Assembly: GCF_963576615.1 (NCBI RefSeq)
Contig: NC_088717.1
Location: 50,383,026-50,447,025 of the forward strand
Source of the DNA: Watersipora subatra
Taxonomy: Eukaryota; Bryozoa; Gymnolaemata; Cheilostomatida; Watersiporidae
Direction of reading: 5' to 3'
Length of the DNA: 64,000 nucleotides
Shown here: one piece after another, positions 11,926 through 23,400 of the stretch
How positions within the stretch are numbered: the first letter of the stretch is position 1
Layout: each line of letters opens with the position of its first letter
Translations under genes and position numbers: made by a program
Notes under the pieces: model-generated
Told to the model about the DNA's origin: nothing
Database searches by the model: none
What the model saw: the letters and a program-made list of their open reading frames with translations, nothing else

Positions 11926-12660
11926 GAGCGAGGTGTATGCACAGTGTAGAACAGCAGTGTAATTGTGTGACAGTTTGATTTGGTGTAAATACAACTGGTG
12001 GTTGACTAGATGGTGAATGGAAGATGAAGTGCTGAATGCAAATGTACAGCATACATTTTGGTGATCGTGTCAACAACAATCGTCTCCCTTGATTTCTCCA
12101 AAAATTATGCAGGCAAAGTTGATGATGTGCTCATCAGCATTTGAGTTACAAATACTAAACAAGAGAGAATAGGTCTGATAGGTAGGCTCTCTGAAATCTG
12201 AAAGTTGTCACATGCAACAGCTTTTGGTACATATCAATGAGAATTGCTCCACAAGTGAGTTGTAGAGCCTTTAAAGTCACCAGTTGCTACCACGCAGAGT
12301 TTGTGTGGAGGTTTGCTAGGTTTGAGAGTTTGTGTAGAGGTTTGCTAATTATTTATGTAAACATCTACTCTAATATAGCATGTTTGCTTAGTCACAACAA
12401 AGGAGTTGTTCTACCCCGAGTGTTGTAAAGAACACTTGAAAGTTTTTCCTTCAATTGCTATTACCAATAAAAAAAATGCATCCGTCAATAAAGCAAAACC
12501 AAAAATACAAATATAGTATGAACCTAATGATGACAGCAAAAGTTCAAAAGTCAGTTGACCTTATTTCACTTTGAACTCAATGAAAAAAAATCTGATTTCA
12601 AAATTACAATATGCAGCTTCAATCTCATTAAAATCAGTGAGGTACTAAAATCTATTACAC
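11926..12660. repeat. Dispersed repeat R3 (copy 1)
   Basis: It aligns with 51772-52510 in the same orientation. Shared text includes GAGGTGTATG, GTGTGACAGTTTGATTTGGT, TGCTCATCAGCATTTGAGTT, ATTGCTCCACAAGTGAGTTG and TTGCTTAGTCACAACAAAGG. There is no ORF or clear terminal structure. In both places it follows a duplicated host-gene piece. Confidence 0.8.
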
Positions 12661-12742
12661 AATGCAAATTTAATAAAGTGTCATAAAGTACAATAAAGGT
12701 CGGCTATAAAAAACTTAAACTCCATATTTTCACTGACACGCT

Positions 12743-13090
12743 GGTGAGCAACAAGATGACCTTCACAGACAAGGTTGATACCTGATGCTCTGAGTACCTG
12801 CAATTATGCACTCAGGCTATTGTTATTAGTTTATCATCAAGCCGTTTGTTATTGATCATTTGTTATGAAAAGCTCTTTATTCTTGGACCAGATGATATAG
12901 CTTTAGTCATCATTGACATGCCGGCAGGTAGACAGTAAGATGACCTTCAAAGGCAAGGTTGATACCTAATGCTCTGAGTACCTGCAATTACACACTCATG
13001 CTATTTTTATTAGTTTATCATGAAGTTGTTTGCTATAGGTCTTTTGTCATGAAAAGACCTTTATTCTAGTACCAGATAATGGAACTGTAT
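12743..13090. repeat. Tandem duplication, ~177-bp unit, two copies plus a partial third
   Basis: The first copy starts about 12743 and the second about 12920. Shared text includes AAGATGACCTTCA, AAGGTTGATACCT, GCTCTGAGTACCTGCAATTA and ACCAGAT. A partial third stretch (TTTATTCTAAGACCAGATAA) lies near 13178-13198. Confidence 0.75.
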
Positions 13091-13434
13091 ACACTGCAAG
13101 TGGCAGTGTTATGGGTGGATAGGGAGAAATTATTTAATGCATAACTAATGTGAATCCACATACAACATGAAAAGGACTTTATTCTAAGACCAGATAATGG
13201 AACTGTGTAGATGCAAGTAGTATTTGGCTTTTATGAACATTTGAAAGATTTGTTTTGCTACTTTGAAAGTAGGTCAATTATGTCAATATCCAATCAATTA
13301 TAACAAATTGCTTGCATGCCCGCAACAAAGGAGTCGTCTTACTAGAAACGCTGCGGAGAAAGCTGATCATTAATGGAAAATATTGCCAGGCCTTAAAATT
13401 TAGGCTGTATGGCTATGGTATGGCGCATTATAGA

Positions 13435-13993
13435 CGGTAGATACAAAAAGCCGAACGCACTAAATGACTGAACAGACCGAATATTTTGGGAGTTGCCTTC
13501 TCGTGTGACTATTTAATGATAAGGGTGCGTAACTCAAACTTCTATAAATAAAGAGCTCAATGAATTCCATAGAAACAATTTAGAGGCTATTGTTTATTTC
13601 GCGCCAGTGAAGCACGCTGTGATTAAAAATACTACATATTCAATCGAAGTATTTTTGCTGTCACTAGTCCAATCAGTACTTGCCTTACCTTTGAGGCTTT
13701 GACAGATAAAAGGGAAATGCCTAGTAGAAGCAAAAGGTTTTATTTGTTCAGTAGTATCGTTAACCATTGGTGAACTAGTAGCTAAATAACTAGCCAAAAT
13801 TGTTTTTTTATTCAATTGGAAATGAATATATTTATTTCTATATATAGTAATATTTATTATAATTATATGAAACATGCAATCAATATTATTTATAGATATA
13901 ATTGATTTATAGATAATAGTTGAGGGAGGCCAACTCCCAAAAGATATTCGGTCTGTTCAGTCATTCAGTGCGTTCGGCTTTTCGTATCTACCG
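13435..13993. mobile_element. MITE with ~62-bp terminal inverted repeats
   Basis: The left end CGGTAGATACAAAAAGCCGA and what follows (ACGCACTAAATGACTG, AACAGACCGAATAT) are matched in inverse by 13926-13993 (CAGTCATTCAGTGCG, CGGCTTTTCGTATCTACCG). The interior is AT-rich; a 93-codon minus ORF inside looks like chance. The target duplication is not clear. A run of ten or more G follows at about 14002. Confidence 0.8.
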
Positions 13994-14067
13994 CAGTATG
14001 GAGGGGGGGGGGCTGCCCGTATTGCTATTAGCATTAGAAGTTATAATAGTTTCTATTTACCTGTGCT

Positions 14068-14290
14068 ATGCTTCTGGTTGAATTCAGGTGAAGCTTTATT
14101 GAACCTGTTGGTTTATCTTTCATCATTAAAATGTTCAGTAATTATATGCCTAGGAATTCTACAGTAATGTTGGCTATACTTGTTACTACAGCTGTTAAAC
14201 TATTACTACCCAAGAGCACTGTGTAAATGTTTCATTTAATAGCTTTGTCATAGCAAATAGAATTACAAGCTGCTATTCTTCTTGAAGGAT
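14068..14290 (+). repeat. Gene-family flank duplicate (copy a)
   Basis: It is a direct repeat of 15203-15430 (GTTGAATTC, GGTTTATCTTTCATCATTAA, TAGGAATTCTACAGTAATGT). Its last ~80 bp match the flanks of the coiled-coil exon copies at 2505-2600 and 43965-44060. Confidence 0.7.
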
Positions 14291-15202
14291 AGATATTGAT
14301 TACTATTGCAACCGACATTGTCTCCTACATGGCTAGGATTATTAAATTGTTGTACATACACTACTTGTCTTTCTTATGTATGTAAATAGTTCAATTGTTG
14401 TTGAATATTGCGTGAACATGTTAAATAAAGACTAAAGCTGATAAAATGTCTACTAGCATATGTTTCCCATGTCTTGAAAATAGACTTGCTGTACTTAGAG
14501 TAAATACTTTTAGTGTTTTCAAATTGAGCTTTCAAGATAGGTGAACAGTATTTAGGATATGCAATACACGCATGATGCTCAACAACACAGGCCGACTTTG
14601 AATATTATAGTAGACATCATGGTAGTTAAAAAGTTTATAGAATCACTCAACCATGATTATTCAAACACAAAGGTTGTGAGGCAACTGATAAGCAAATGAC
14701 GGCTGATAATAAAGACGTATGAACTATTCTATTGTCGAACACTAACCAACCATCAGCATAACTGAGAGTCGTTCACTCTTTTCTTTGTCAGCCAACTCAA
14801 GCACTGGAAGATAAACAAGTTTACCTCAGCAGCCGTCTACCTTGTATCTTTCTTGCGCTGTTCAAAGACCTTATGAATAGAGAACTGAGTACATTACAGC
14901 AGGTAAAGTTTGATCTGATTTTAAGGTAGGCCATTTTGGTAAAGCCAAAGTTTATACTAGCTGTAATTTAGTTGTTATCTCCTCCTCACAACTTATTGCT
15001 TGTAATTTATACTAGTAACAGAAAACAGTACGAATATAGAAGGCAATTTTGTTCAATTTCCTCTCCTTACAATTGTATGTAGAATGTAGCTATTTTGTGT
15101 GTGGTTGTTATTTTCAAGTAGCAGCTATGTTATGAACAACTTGTGTACCTTATATGCACATTAAGTTATAAGCACATAAGCTAGTTTCTATTTCTTTAGC
15201 TG
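14291..15202. other. No supported gene; one stretch shared with 46771-46885
   Basis: Bases about 15058-15170 (TTTCCTCTCCTTACAA, TTTTCAAGTAGC, TGTACCTT, ATGCACATTA) recur at 46771-46885, again beside other duplicated family flanks. Nothing else was recognised. Confidence 0.5.
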
Positions 15203-15430
15203 TGCCTTTGGTTGAATTCATACGAAACTTCATAAAATCCGCTGGTTTATCTTTCATCATTAAAATTTTCAGTAATTATATGTCTAGGAATTCTACAGTA
15301 ATGTTGGCTTTATATGTTACTACAGCTATTAAACTATTACCACTCAAGAGTACTGTGTAAACGTTTTGTTTTATGGCTTTGTGATAGTGAATAGAATTAA
15401 AAGTTGCCACACTTCTGGAAGAATGGAAAA
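15203..15430 (+). repeat. Gene-family flank duplicate (copy b)
   Basis: See 14068-14290. It is followed by a (TA)-rich tract (about 15446-15486) that abuts the LINE 3' end. Confidence 0.7.
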
Positions 15431-15551
15431 CTGGTAAACTACCATATATATGTATATAACTGGTATAATATACTACATATATATAAAAAAAATTGTTTCC
15501 TCACCCCGGATACCCCGTATGGGTGGTAAATTCTGCTCTAACTCGGGTCTC

Positions 15552-16000
15552 CTACCAGAGACCTGGGAGTTTGAGCACTCGCCTCAAGATCTTAGCTGTT
15601 CCCAATAGCGCACTTTTCTGCAACTCACCTGAGTTGATTGCTGTTGGTATTTGGGCAAGCCACATTTTATGCGCCGGTGTTATTGCGCCCAGTGCCCCAA
15701 TGACTACTGGGATTACAGTTGTTCTTACATTCCAGCATTTCTCAATCTCCTCTCCAAGAGGGAGATGCATGTATTTCTCTACCTTTTCTTTTTCTTTGCT
15801 GGCTATATTGTAGTCATTGGGTACTGCGATATCTATTATTGTAGCCTTCTTGTTCTCTTTGTCCACCACCATTATATCTGGTTGGTTTGCTAGGACATCC
15901 TTGTCAGTTCGAATGTAGAAGTCTCAGAAAATCTTAGCGCGGTCATTTTCATTCACTTTACCAGGAGCTTCCCACTAGTGTTGTGGTTTATTAAGGCCAT
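15552..16000 (-). pseudogene. LINE restriction-like endonuclease domain
   Basis: It reads WEAPGKVNENDRAKIF, then DFYIRTDKDVLANQPDIMVV and KKATIIDIAVPNDYN, ending KILRRVLKLPGLW at 15552. The PD...ID signature with a following KEKEKVEKY is that of the PD-(D/E)xK nuclease of RLE LINEs. Two stops interrupt it (before WEAPG and before DFYI); the second is where a tryptophan is expected. Confidence 0.88.
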
Positions 16001-16017
16001 ACTCATCACATAGACTT

Positions 16018-16899
16018 CTATACACAACACCTGCAAACATGATTATGCCGCTCAGTGTATGCGTTTCCTGCAAGCTGTTTGCATCCACTGATGATGTGTT
16101 GGATGGTCTCAGGTGCATCTTTGCACAGTCTGCATCTAGGATCGTCTCTAGTGTGATAGATTTTTTGTTTGGAGTTGTCTTGTTGGAGCACTTGCTCCTG
16201 GGCTGCCATGATTAGCGACTCTGTATTGGCCGTTAGGTTTCCTTTGTTCAGCCACATATATGTCTGGTGAAGATCGCCAACCTTAGATGTTTGTCGGTGG
16301 TAAGCACCATGAAAAGGTTTCATGTGCCAGTCAATTTCCTCATCATCAGGGCGTAGGTGCGTTGTAAGAGCAGCCAATTGAAATTCAGCTAGCAACTTAT
16401 CTGAAGTGGCCATGGAGGTTGCATATGTTTTGATGCTTTGCTCCTCCTCTTTCACTGTCTGCTGTACACTTTTGAGTCCCCTACCGCCATCTTTCCTATC
16501 AAGATACAATCTAGTAGTATCAGATTTTGGGTGGAGTGCTCCATGCATGGTCAGCAGTTTACGAGTTGCTATATCTGTTTCTTTGATGGCTTCCTCAGTC
16601 CATTTTGTTATGCCCGCTGAATATCTTATTACTGGCAATGCGTAGGTACTTATTGCCATGACTTGGTTCTTGGCCTTGAGCTGGCTCCGTAAGTCCTGCC
16701 GAAGGCGTTTCTTGTTTTCGGTAATGGCTTTGTGACGTACCTCGGCTTCGTGGTTGATGTTGCTTTGCATAATTCCCAAGTACTTGTACCCTTCTTCTAT
16801 ATCTTTGATGGTACCATTTGGCATTTTTAGGCCACCTGTGAGCATAGAATGGTCTTTCTTAAGAATTAGCCTTCCACATTTCTCAATACCGAAGGTCAT
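16018..16899 (-). pseudogene. LINE thumb and CCHC knuckle region
   Basis: 293 codons are open. The N-terminal MTFGIEKCGRLILKK is the typical segment after the RT palm. The C-terminal CRLCKDAPETIQHIISGCK is the C-x2-C-x7-H-x4-C knuckle before the restriction-like endonuclease of R2/R4-type LINEs. YTERHN follows, where these proteins have the R-H-N motif that opens the endonuclease region. The frame then breaks. Confidence 0.88.
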
Positions 16900-16964
16900 T
16901 CCAATGTCCTTGCTGTATACCTGAGTGAGGTGTATTAGCGAATCAATGTCCCTTTTTTGTTAGC

Positions 16965-17691
16965 TTACAGCTTGATGTCATCCATGTAGAAGAGGTTGTT
17001 TATCTTGGTGCCACTCTTAAACTGGTACCCATACTGAGTCTTCTCCAGCATATTGCTTAGAGGGTTTAGGCATATGCAGAAGAGCAGCGGTGATAAGGAG
17101 TCATCTTGATAGATGTCTCGCTTATTTTTTACACTCACCAGCTTTTTGCCATTAGCCTCCAGTTCCGTCTTCCATTTGGTCATTGACATTTTGATGAATG
17201 CCAAAAGAGCAGGGTGAACACCGTACATACTGAGGCACTCAAGTATCCAACTATGGGGAATTGAGTCATAGGCCTTTTTGTAGTCGGTCCAAGCCATGGC
17301 AAGATTGGTATGCCTTCTCTTGCTGTCTTGACAGACCGACCGATCCACCAGTAACTGATGTTTGGCTCCTCGGGTGTTGCGCCCAATTCCTTTCTGAGCA
17401 CTGGTCATATAGTGACTCATGGCTCAGTTTGTCTGCAACTATTCCTGAGAGCAGTTTCCAGGTGGTGGGCAAGCACATTATTGGTTGATAGTTTTTGGGA
17501 ATCGGCCCCTGCTTTGGATCTTTTATCAGAAGTACAGTTCGTCCTTTGGTCAGCCATTCTGGATGGTCACCTTGTTCTATTAGGCATTCCATCTGCTTAG
17601 CCATTCTAGTGTGAAGTGATGTCAATTTCTTTAACCAGAATGCTTGAATAATGTCATGGCCAGGTGCTGCCCAGTTCTTCATACGCTGCAC
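16965..17691 (-). pseudogene. LINE reverse transcriptase domain (frameshifted, stop after YMDD)
   Basis: Two overlapping frames carry the RT. 17691-17380 has MKNWAAPGHDIIQAFWLKKL, GRTVLLIKDPKQG and CLPTTWKLLSGIVADKL. 17420-16965 has [18 protein letters not shown], motif [19 protein letters not shown] and motif C FYMDDIKL. The change of frame is at about 17400. The motif B region reads [11 protein letters not shown] where RGxxQGDSLSP is expected, so both conserved glycines are aspartates. A stop follows IKL at 16965-16967. The enzyme cannot be functional as read. Confidence 0.9.
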
Positions 17692-17821
17692 TCTGCACTT
17701 GATGTCTTTGCTGAGCCACAGTGTGTTGATGGCTCTCTTTAAGCCTCTTCAGCCAATTTGCAGTGGTGTTATGAGTCGTCTCTTTCTCCCAGATGTCCTT
17801 CCAGAACTTTGAAGTGCTAGA

Positions 17822-18613
17822 TCAGGGAGGCTCTGACATTGGCTTCTGCAGTTCACCTTTGAACTGGAAATACACTTTAGATGGATTATTGATGAACAGT
17901 TTGTTCATTCTCTTGTTATTCTGTTCTTTGGTGTACCGCTTCAGTCGTGCCGAGAGTGCTACTAGCTGCTGTTTGGCAGATTCTAGAGCTTCTATTGTGG
18001 CTTCCCTTTTTGTACGCTCCAAACTGTGGTTAGATTTCTCACTGAGCCTACTAACTTTCTTGCGCAATTCCTTGATCTTATTTTGTAGCCTCAGCTGCCA
18101 GGGTAGAATGGCTTGAAGCCTTGTTGGCAGGGGCTTAATACCCATCACCTCCAAGATGACGGTTGCTGTACTGTAGATTAGGGCATTGGTCTCACTGATC
18201 GAACCAGTTGAGATCGACACCGGTGCCAAGTTAATGTCTTCTAACAGCTTCTTAGGTATGGCCATGCTAACTTTTCGTAGTGGTACCCTGCTTCCATAAT
18301 CATTAGCAGCCAGCATCTTGTTGATGATATTTTCCGCAAGCTCTTTCACGCTTGAGTCAAGGTCCAAGTGCATGTCTTCTTCAACCCGTGAGTCAACACA
18401 TGATTGTGTATGTGTGACAGCGTGTGTTGATATGCACTCCTCATTGGTCGAGGTTACCTGGGTGAACTGTTCCCTAATTTCATCTACCTCAAGTTCCGAT
18501 ATGAGGTGCCGCTTGATTATGTTACTACTCTGAGCTACAAGTTGCTTAGCGGTTAGTGGCAATTCAGGGCGCAGTTTATCCTCAGTTGACGCATCCTTCC
18601 CATATAACCCCAC
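17822..18613 (-). pseudogene. LINE N-terminal region
   Basis: This is a 263-codon open stretch upstream of the RT. It is mainly charged and helical (KNKIKELRKKVSRLSEKSNH, then YTKEQNNKRMNKLFINNP and KVYFQFKGE). The segment just before the RT in R4/Dong-like proteins usually has this lysine-rich helix followed by a 'lf..nP..vY..' patch. I see no clear N-terminal zinc finger. The methionine at 18611-18613 need not be the true start. It is separated from the RT frame by frameshifts between 17822 and 17691. Confidence 0.7.
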
Positions 18614-18862
18614 TTTTGAGGTTCACTCATAAAGTAGCACTGCATGAGGTACCTGTTATCAGTCCGAGTCCATTTTATCCGTTTTAAACCAGTAGCCCAT
18701 TTTCACTGCGTTGTCCCTGGTTCAGCTACAGGCAGCGCGGACCTTGTTTGACCGGGCGACGTCTGAGCCGGCATGGCTTTGGTTATTGCACTCATCATAG
18801 AGGTTGTAGACGTTATACAAGCCAAGGTCTTGTCTAAGGACCATCAGAAAAGTGCAGTTGTT

Positions 18863-18927
18863 GGGGTTTGAACTGAGGACCTAATGGTCACGGTCCCAAT
18901 ACCTTACCAACTGCGCTATCTGTCCTG
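18863..18927 (-). promoter_or_regulatory. tRNA-like sequence with pol III A and B boxes at the LINE 5' end
   Basis: On the minus strand TAGCGCAGTTGG (18918-18907) is an exact match to the A-box consensus TRGCNNAGYNGG, and AGTTCAAACCCC (18874-18863) is a good B box. It starts one base inside the (TA)n boundary. It is either a tRNA-derived SINE head fused to the LINE or an internal pol III promoter of the element. It does not close into a full tRNA, so it is not called as one. Confidence 0.65.
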
Positions 18928-19018
18928 TATATATATATATATATATATCTGTATATATACATATATATATATACATATATACATATGTATATATATACAT
19001 ATGTATATATATATATAT
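18928..19018. repeat. (TA)n microsatellite, 5' side of the LINE
   Basis: TA dinucleotides with TATACATA interruptions. Its partner on the 3' side is about 15446-15486. Confidence 0.9.
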
Positions 19019-19119
19019 TCATACCTCTCAGTCGAGTGAGCTATGAGAGATTGTCATGTGTGCAAAAAGCAAATATATATATAAAGAAGAATATAAAGAA
19101 TATATATATATAGATATAT

Positions 19120-19850
19120 TATACCAGTACCCTCTCAGTCTAGTGGGCCATGAGAGATTGTCATGTGTGCTGTATAAAGTACAGAGAATAAGCAGATGTA
19201 TAACATATAGAAGTATCTCTATTATATATACTAGTACTAGGGTAGTCTAGTGAGCTGTGAGAGATTGTCAAGTGTGCTGATAAAGTACAGAGAATAAGAA
19301 GCTGTATAACATATAGAGGTATCTCTATTATATATAGTAGTACCCTGGTAATCTAGTGTGCTGTGAGAGATTGTCATGTGTGCTGATAAAGCACAGAGAA
19401 TAAGTAGCCGTATAACATATAGAGGTATCTCTATTATATATGCTAGTACCCTGGTAGTCTAGTGTGCTGTGAGAGATTGTGATGTGTGCTGATAAAGAAC
19501 AGAGAATAAGTAGCTGTATAACATATAGAGGTATCTCTTTTATATATACTAGTACCATTGCAGTCTAGTGTACCATGAGAGATTGTCATGAGTGCTGATA
19601 AAATACAGAGAATAAGTAGCTGTACAATTATTCAGAAATACCTTGAAGGTGGTCGATTGATGCAGATGTTAGAGTGTCGGTTTATCAAGCTGAATATCAC
19701 AAGTTCAAATCTCATTGAAAGCGATGTTTTATTTTAACCTCTAACACTGTTATTGTAACACTGTTGCAACACTCCATGGTTTGTTCTCTGTTTTGTAACC
19801 CTAGCTTTAGACAAACAGGCAGACAGACACCGAATTTATTATAGTAAAAA
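19120..19850 (+). repeat. Composite repeat R1, copy with about five 107-bp units and tRNA-like tail
   Basis: Units run from about 19125 to 19625, followed by the tRNA-like tail (TTAGAGTGTCGG and AAGTTCAAATCTC, about 19668-19712) and a tail with GACAAACAGGCAGACAGACA (about 19808-19830). It lacks the CAGTAGATGCTC head found in other copies. Confidence 0.75.
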
Positions 19851-20475
19851 GTATTTTTGTTCCACTTAACTTTAAACATACTTTTTGGGTCGAAAAATGT
19901 GAAAAAATTGATTAATATTGACGCTGAAGGTGAGCAATTCTGTTAATTTAACATATTTGAACCCAAAACCAAATGAGAGTGATTAAAAAAAAAGATAAAT
20001 TGTCGATACAAATAAAAATACCACGGTTACTGTACAGCCATCAAAACAAAAATATAAGTTTAATTTTTTCTTTTTGGAAAGGCCACCCACAGAGGTGAGC
20101 TTGAGAAAATCTTGGAATGGATTAGGCAATTAACTTTTATTTCCCTGTTTGTATGGTGTAGAATCCCTATAAATAAAACTCTGCTCAAACGGTTTATTTA
20201 CGTTTTGCTTCATGTACAAAACTTGATATGCAAATATATTTAAACATGCATACGCTAGACAGTATGGTAATAGACAATTCATAAAAACGAATGCAGACCG
20301 AAATTTGGATTAAGTTGCCAGTTTCCCTCGAGTTAACCTATTCTGCAATGAGTTCAATTGCTTATAATCAACTTGTTATTGAAATTCATGGAACATCGTT
20401 CATCACCTCCAAAGTCACAGTGGTTTCAACGATGTCATGTTTATTGATTATGCTATCAAATTTTTCTGTTTACAG

Positions 20476-23400
20476 AAGAGTCACATGAGCGACAGTCAAC
20501 TTTCATGACTATAGCTAACATCAAAGAGATGGATCCACCAGATCATATTCCAGCAGCACAGTTACAGAGCAGCTCCAAGCCTCCAAGTGAGTATTATTTT
20601 GCCTTTCAAATAATTGAGAGACACACTTCACCGACAAGTAAGAAGATGCTCTGATAAAAATTGTTTAAAGCATATTGTGTGTTGTAACTATTTGCCTGTT
20701 TTAGTATTCGGTGTGTTATTATAAATAGGTGATCAGTGTAACATAACTCACACCGGTGAATGTGATAATGCCATTGGTTTTGTGATGGAACCATGAAGTT
20801 TTCTCTCTATTCATTAATATTAGGCCAGTTGTTTTTATTCTCTCTTTTTTCTCAGAACCTTCACCCACAACCTGTCATCGGTTTTATGTATATTTTGTCA
20901 CATTTTCAAAAGTAACTAAAAGACATTCAGGGAAATATAATCTACCATTTATATTTATGGTTCTCTAGGTAGTCAACCTTGCCAAGATGACTCAGATGAG
21001 AAAGAAGGGATGGATTTACCAGAAGCAGAGTCTGAGAGTGACCCATATGTTGAAGGAGTGATGGATTTACCAAAACCTGAGTCTGAGAGTGACTCAAAGT
21101 CTACAGGTTTGTTTTTATTTATTGTTGATCATTTACATCGTTTCTGATCACATCAGGAGTTGTCCGCCCAGCTACAAAGTTTTGCAAGTTTTATAACATA
21201 CATCATATCATGCAAGTATTTATTTTAAACATCGAACAATCTCACTGTAATTTATAGTTGTAAGAATTCTAATTCTTTGATAAAGCTGGGTCAGTTTGCT
21301 CTGAATCACTGACTGTATTTATTTATTACCTTAAAAACTTGGTAATCATTGTTCAGATTTTGCATTACTCAATAAAAAAAATTGTTTCTTATGGAACATT
21401 CTGTACAGTTGGTGTGCACAGCTATTATTTATGGTAAAACCCATTGATGTAGCAACAATTGTATAGCTAATCATTTTTTTGTATGGGGAAGATGAGTTAA
21501 AGTTCTTTTATGAGTTGAAATCTTTTGGCAAAAAAAATGTTACTCAATTTTATGAGTAATCTGCTTATTCTTTTGTACCATCAGGTGTATTTTATATAGT
21601 ACATAGCACATATGATAAGTTCGTGAAAGGTTTGTAACATTGGTTTGCTTTAGCTCACCCTCACCTAGTGATGAACCAAACATTTGGTGTTTCATTGTTA
21701 AGTAGGAAATAAATACTTGCAGTTGTTATAAAATTATAGAAAGCTGGCAGTTTGGTCATATATAATAAACATGCGCACAGTTGTTCTAGTTGTTAGAAAT
21801 GGTTGAGTGGCACTGATGGTAGTGCTTGGCTGGAAATCTGATTATCCTGGTTTAACTTCTGTTTGATAGAATCTTTTTTCCTCATGCTCCTAGGGTGTCT
21901 TCAGACAGACACACAGACAGACAGACAGACAGACTGACTGACTGACTGGTGGGTACGACTTTTAGAATTATGTAAAAACTGCACAATAGTGGTGGTGATA
22001 ACAATCTATATTGTTGAAAACAACTTTGAGGTTTACATAGTCAGAAAACTTTTATCTTGTCAAAGTCAAGGAGATCAGGGTAAATATATTTTAGAAATTA
22101 TGTTTCAAGTATCTCGTAATACGAACTTGATTCAGTCAGTGCCGATAATTATTTACATTTAACAGTCGAAATACAAAACTTGTTTAATATGCAGGTTTTC
22201 TGCATCTTCACAAATGCCTTTTTGCTTTTTAGAAATACAAGTGTTTAGGAATGCAAATTTTTATAGCCACTCATTGTTAAAGAATTCAGAAGTTACTGAA
22301 TGATTTTACTTTGTTATTACTTGTCCCACACTCCTCTGTACTTCTCACCTACCAATATTGTTACTTCTGACCAACTGCTTCTACCTTATCTCCTTAGTAA
22401 ACTTTTCTTAACAAGTGAAAAATGTTAGTCAGTTTCTATTTTAGATTCTGTTGCAAAAGAAGCTAGTACAGATGACTTAGACATTAAAGAAAAGCAAACT
22501 AGCACAGGTGACTCAGACGATGTAGCAAGACAAGCTAGCACTGGTGACTCAGGTGCTGTAGCAAGACAAAATAGCACAAGTGACGCAGATGCTGTAGCCA
22601 AACAAGCTAGCACAGGTGACTCGGATGCTGTGGCAAGGCAAGCTAGCGCAGATGACTCAGGCGATGTAGCAAGGCAAGCTAGCACAGGTGACTCTGATGC
22701 TATAGCCAAACAAGCTAGTATAGGTAACTCCGACGATGTAGCAAGACAAGCTAGCACTAGTGACTCAGGTGCTGTAGCAAGACAAGATAGCACAAGTGAC
22801 GCAGATGCTGTAGCCAAACAAGCTAGCACAGGTGACTCAAATGCTGTGGCAAGGCAAGCTAGCGCAGATGACTCAGGCGATGTAGCAAGGCAAGCTAGCA
22901 CAGGTGACTCGGATGTTATAGCCAAACAAGCTAGTATAGGTGACTCCGACGATGTAGCAAGACAAGCTAGCACAGGTGACTCAGATGCTGCAGAAAAACA
23001 AACTAGCACAAATGACTCAGATGCTGTAGCAGAACAACCTAACACAGATGACTCAGGGGATGTAGCACGACAATCTAGCACAGGTGACTCAGATGTTATA
23101 GCAAGACAAAATAGCACAGGTGACTCTCATGATGTAGCCAAACAAGCTAGTATAGGTGACTCAGACGATGTAGCAAAACAAGCTAGCACAGGTGACTCAG
23201 ATGCTGTAGCAAAAGAAGCTAGCACAAGTGCCTCAGATGCTGTAGAGAGACAAGCAAGCACAGGTGGATCAGATGCTGTAGCAAGACAAGTCAGCTCAGG
23301 TGGCTCTGATGTGACAGATTCAACAACAACGGAGGAAGCTGAAGCTATCTCGGACACCTCAAGTATGTTCTCTTTTGCTTACAGCAGAGTAAATAATTGA

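Larger units (their letters stand above)
15490..18927 (-). mobile_element. RLE-type non-LTR retrotransposon (R2/R4/Dong-like LINE), inactivated
   Basis: Transcribed right to left: 5' region (18927-18614), N-terminal ORF part (18613-17822), reverse transcriptase (17691-16965), thumb and CCHC (16899-16018), endonuclease (about 15990-15552) and a short 3' UTR. Almost the whole length is present, including a 5' end that abuts (TA)n, so it is close to full length. Several frameshifts and stops inactivate it. The (TA)n tracts at both ends suggest insertion into a TA microsatellite; Dong-type elements are known for simple-repeat targets. Confidence 0.88.

Noticed and set aside
13594-13875. 93-codon minus ORF
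   Set aside because: AT-rich chance ORF within a MITE.
22425-23117. Minus-strand ORF across the 36-bp coding repeats
   Set aside because: Shadow of the plus-strand exon; the plus strand has matching splice sites and phases, the minus strand does not.
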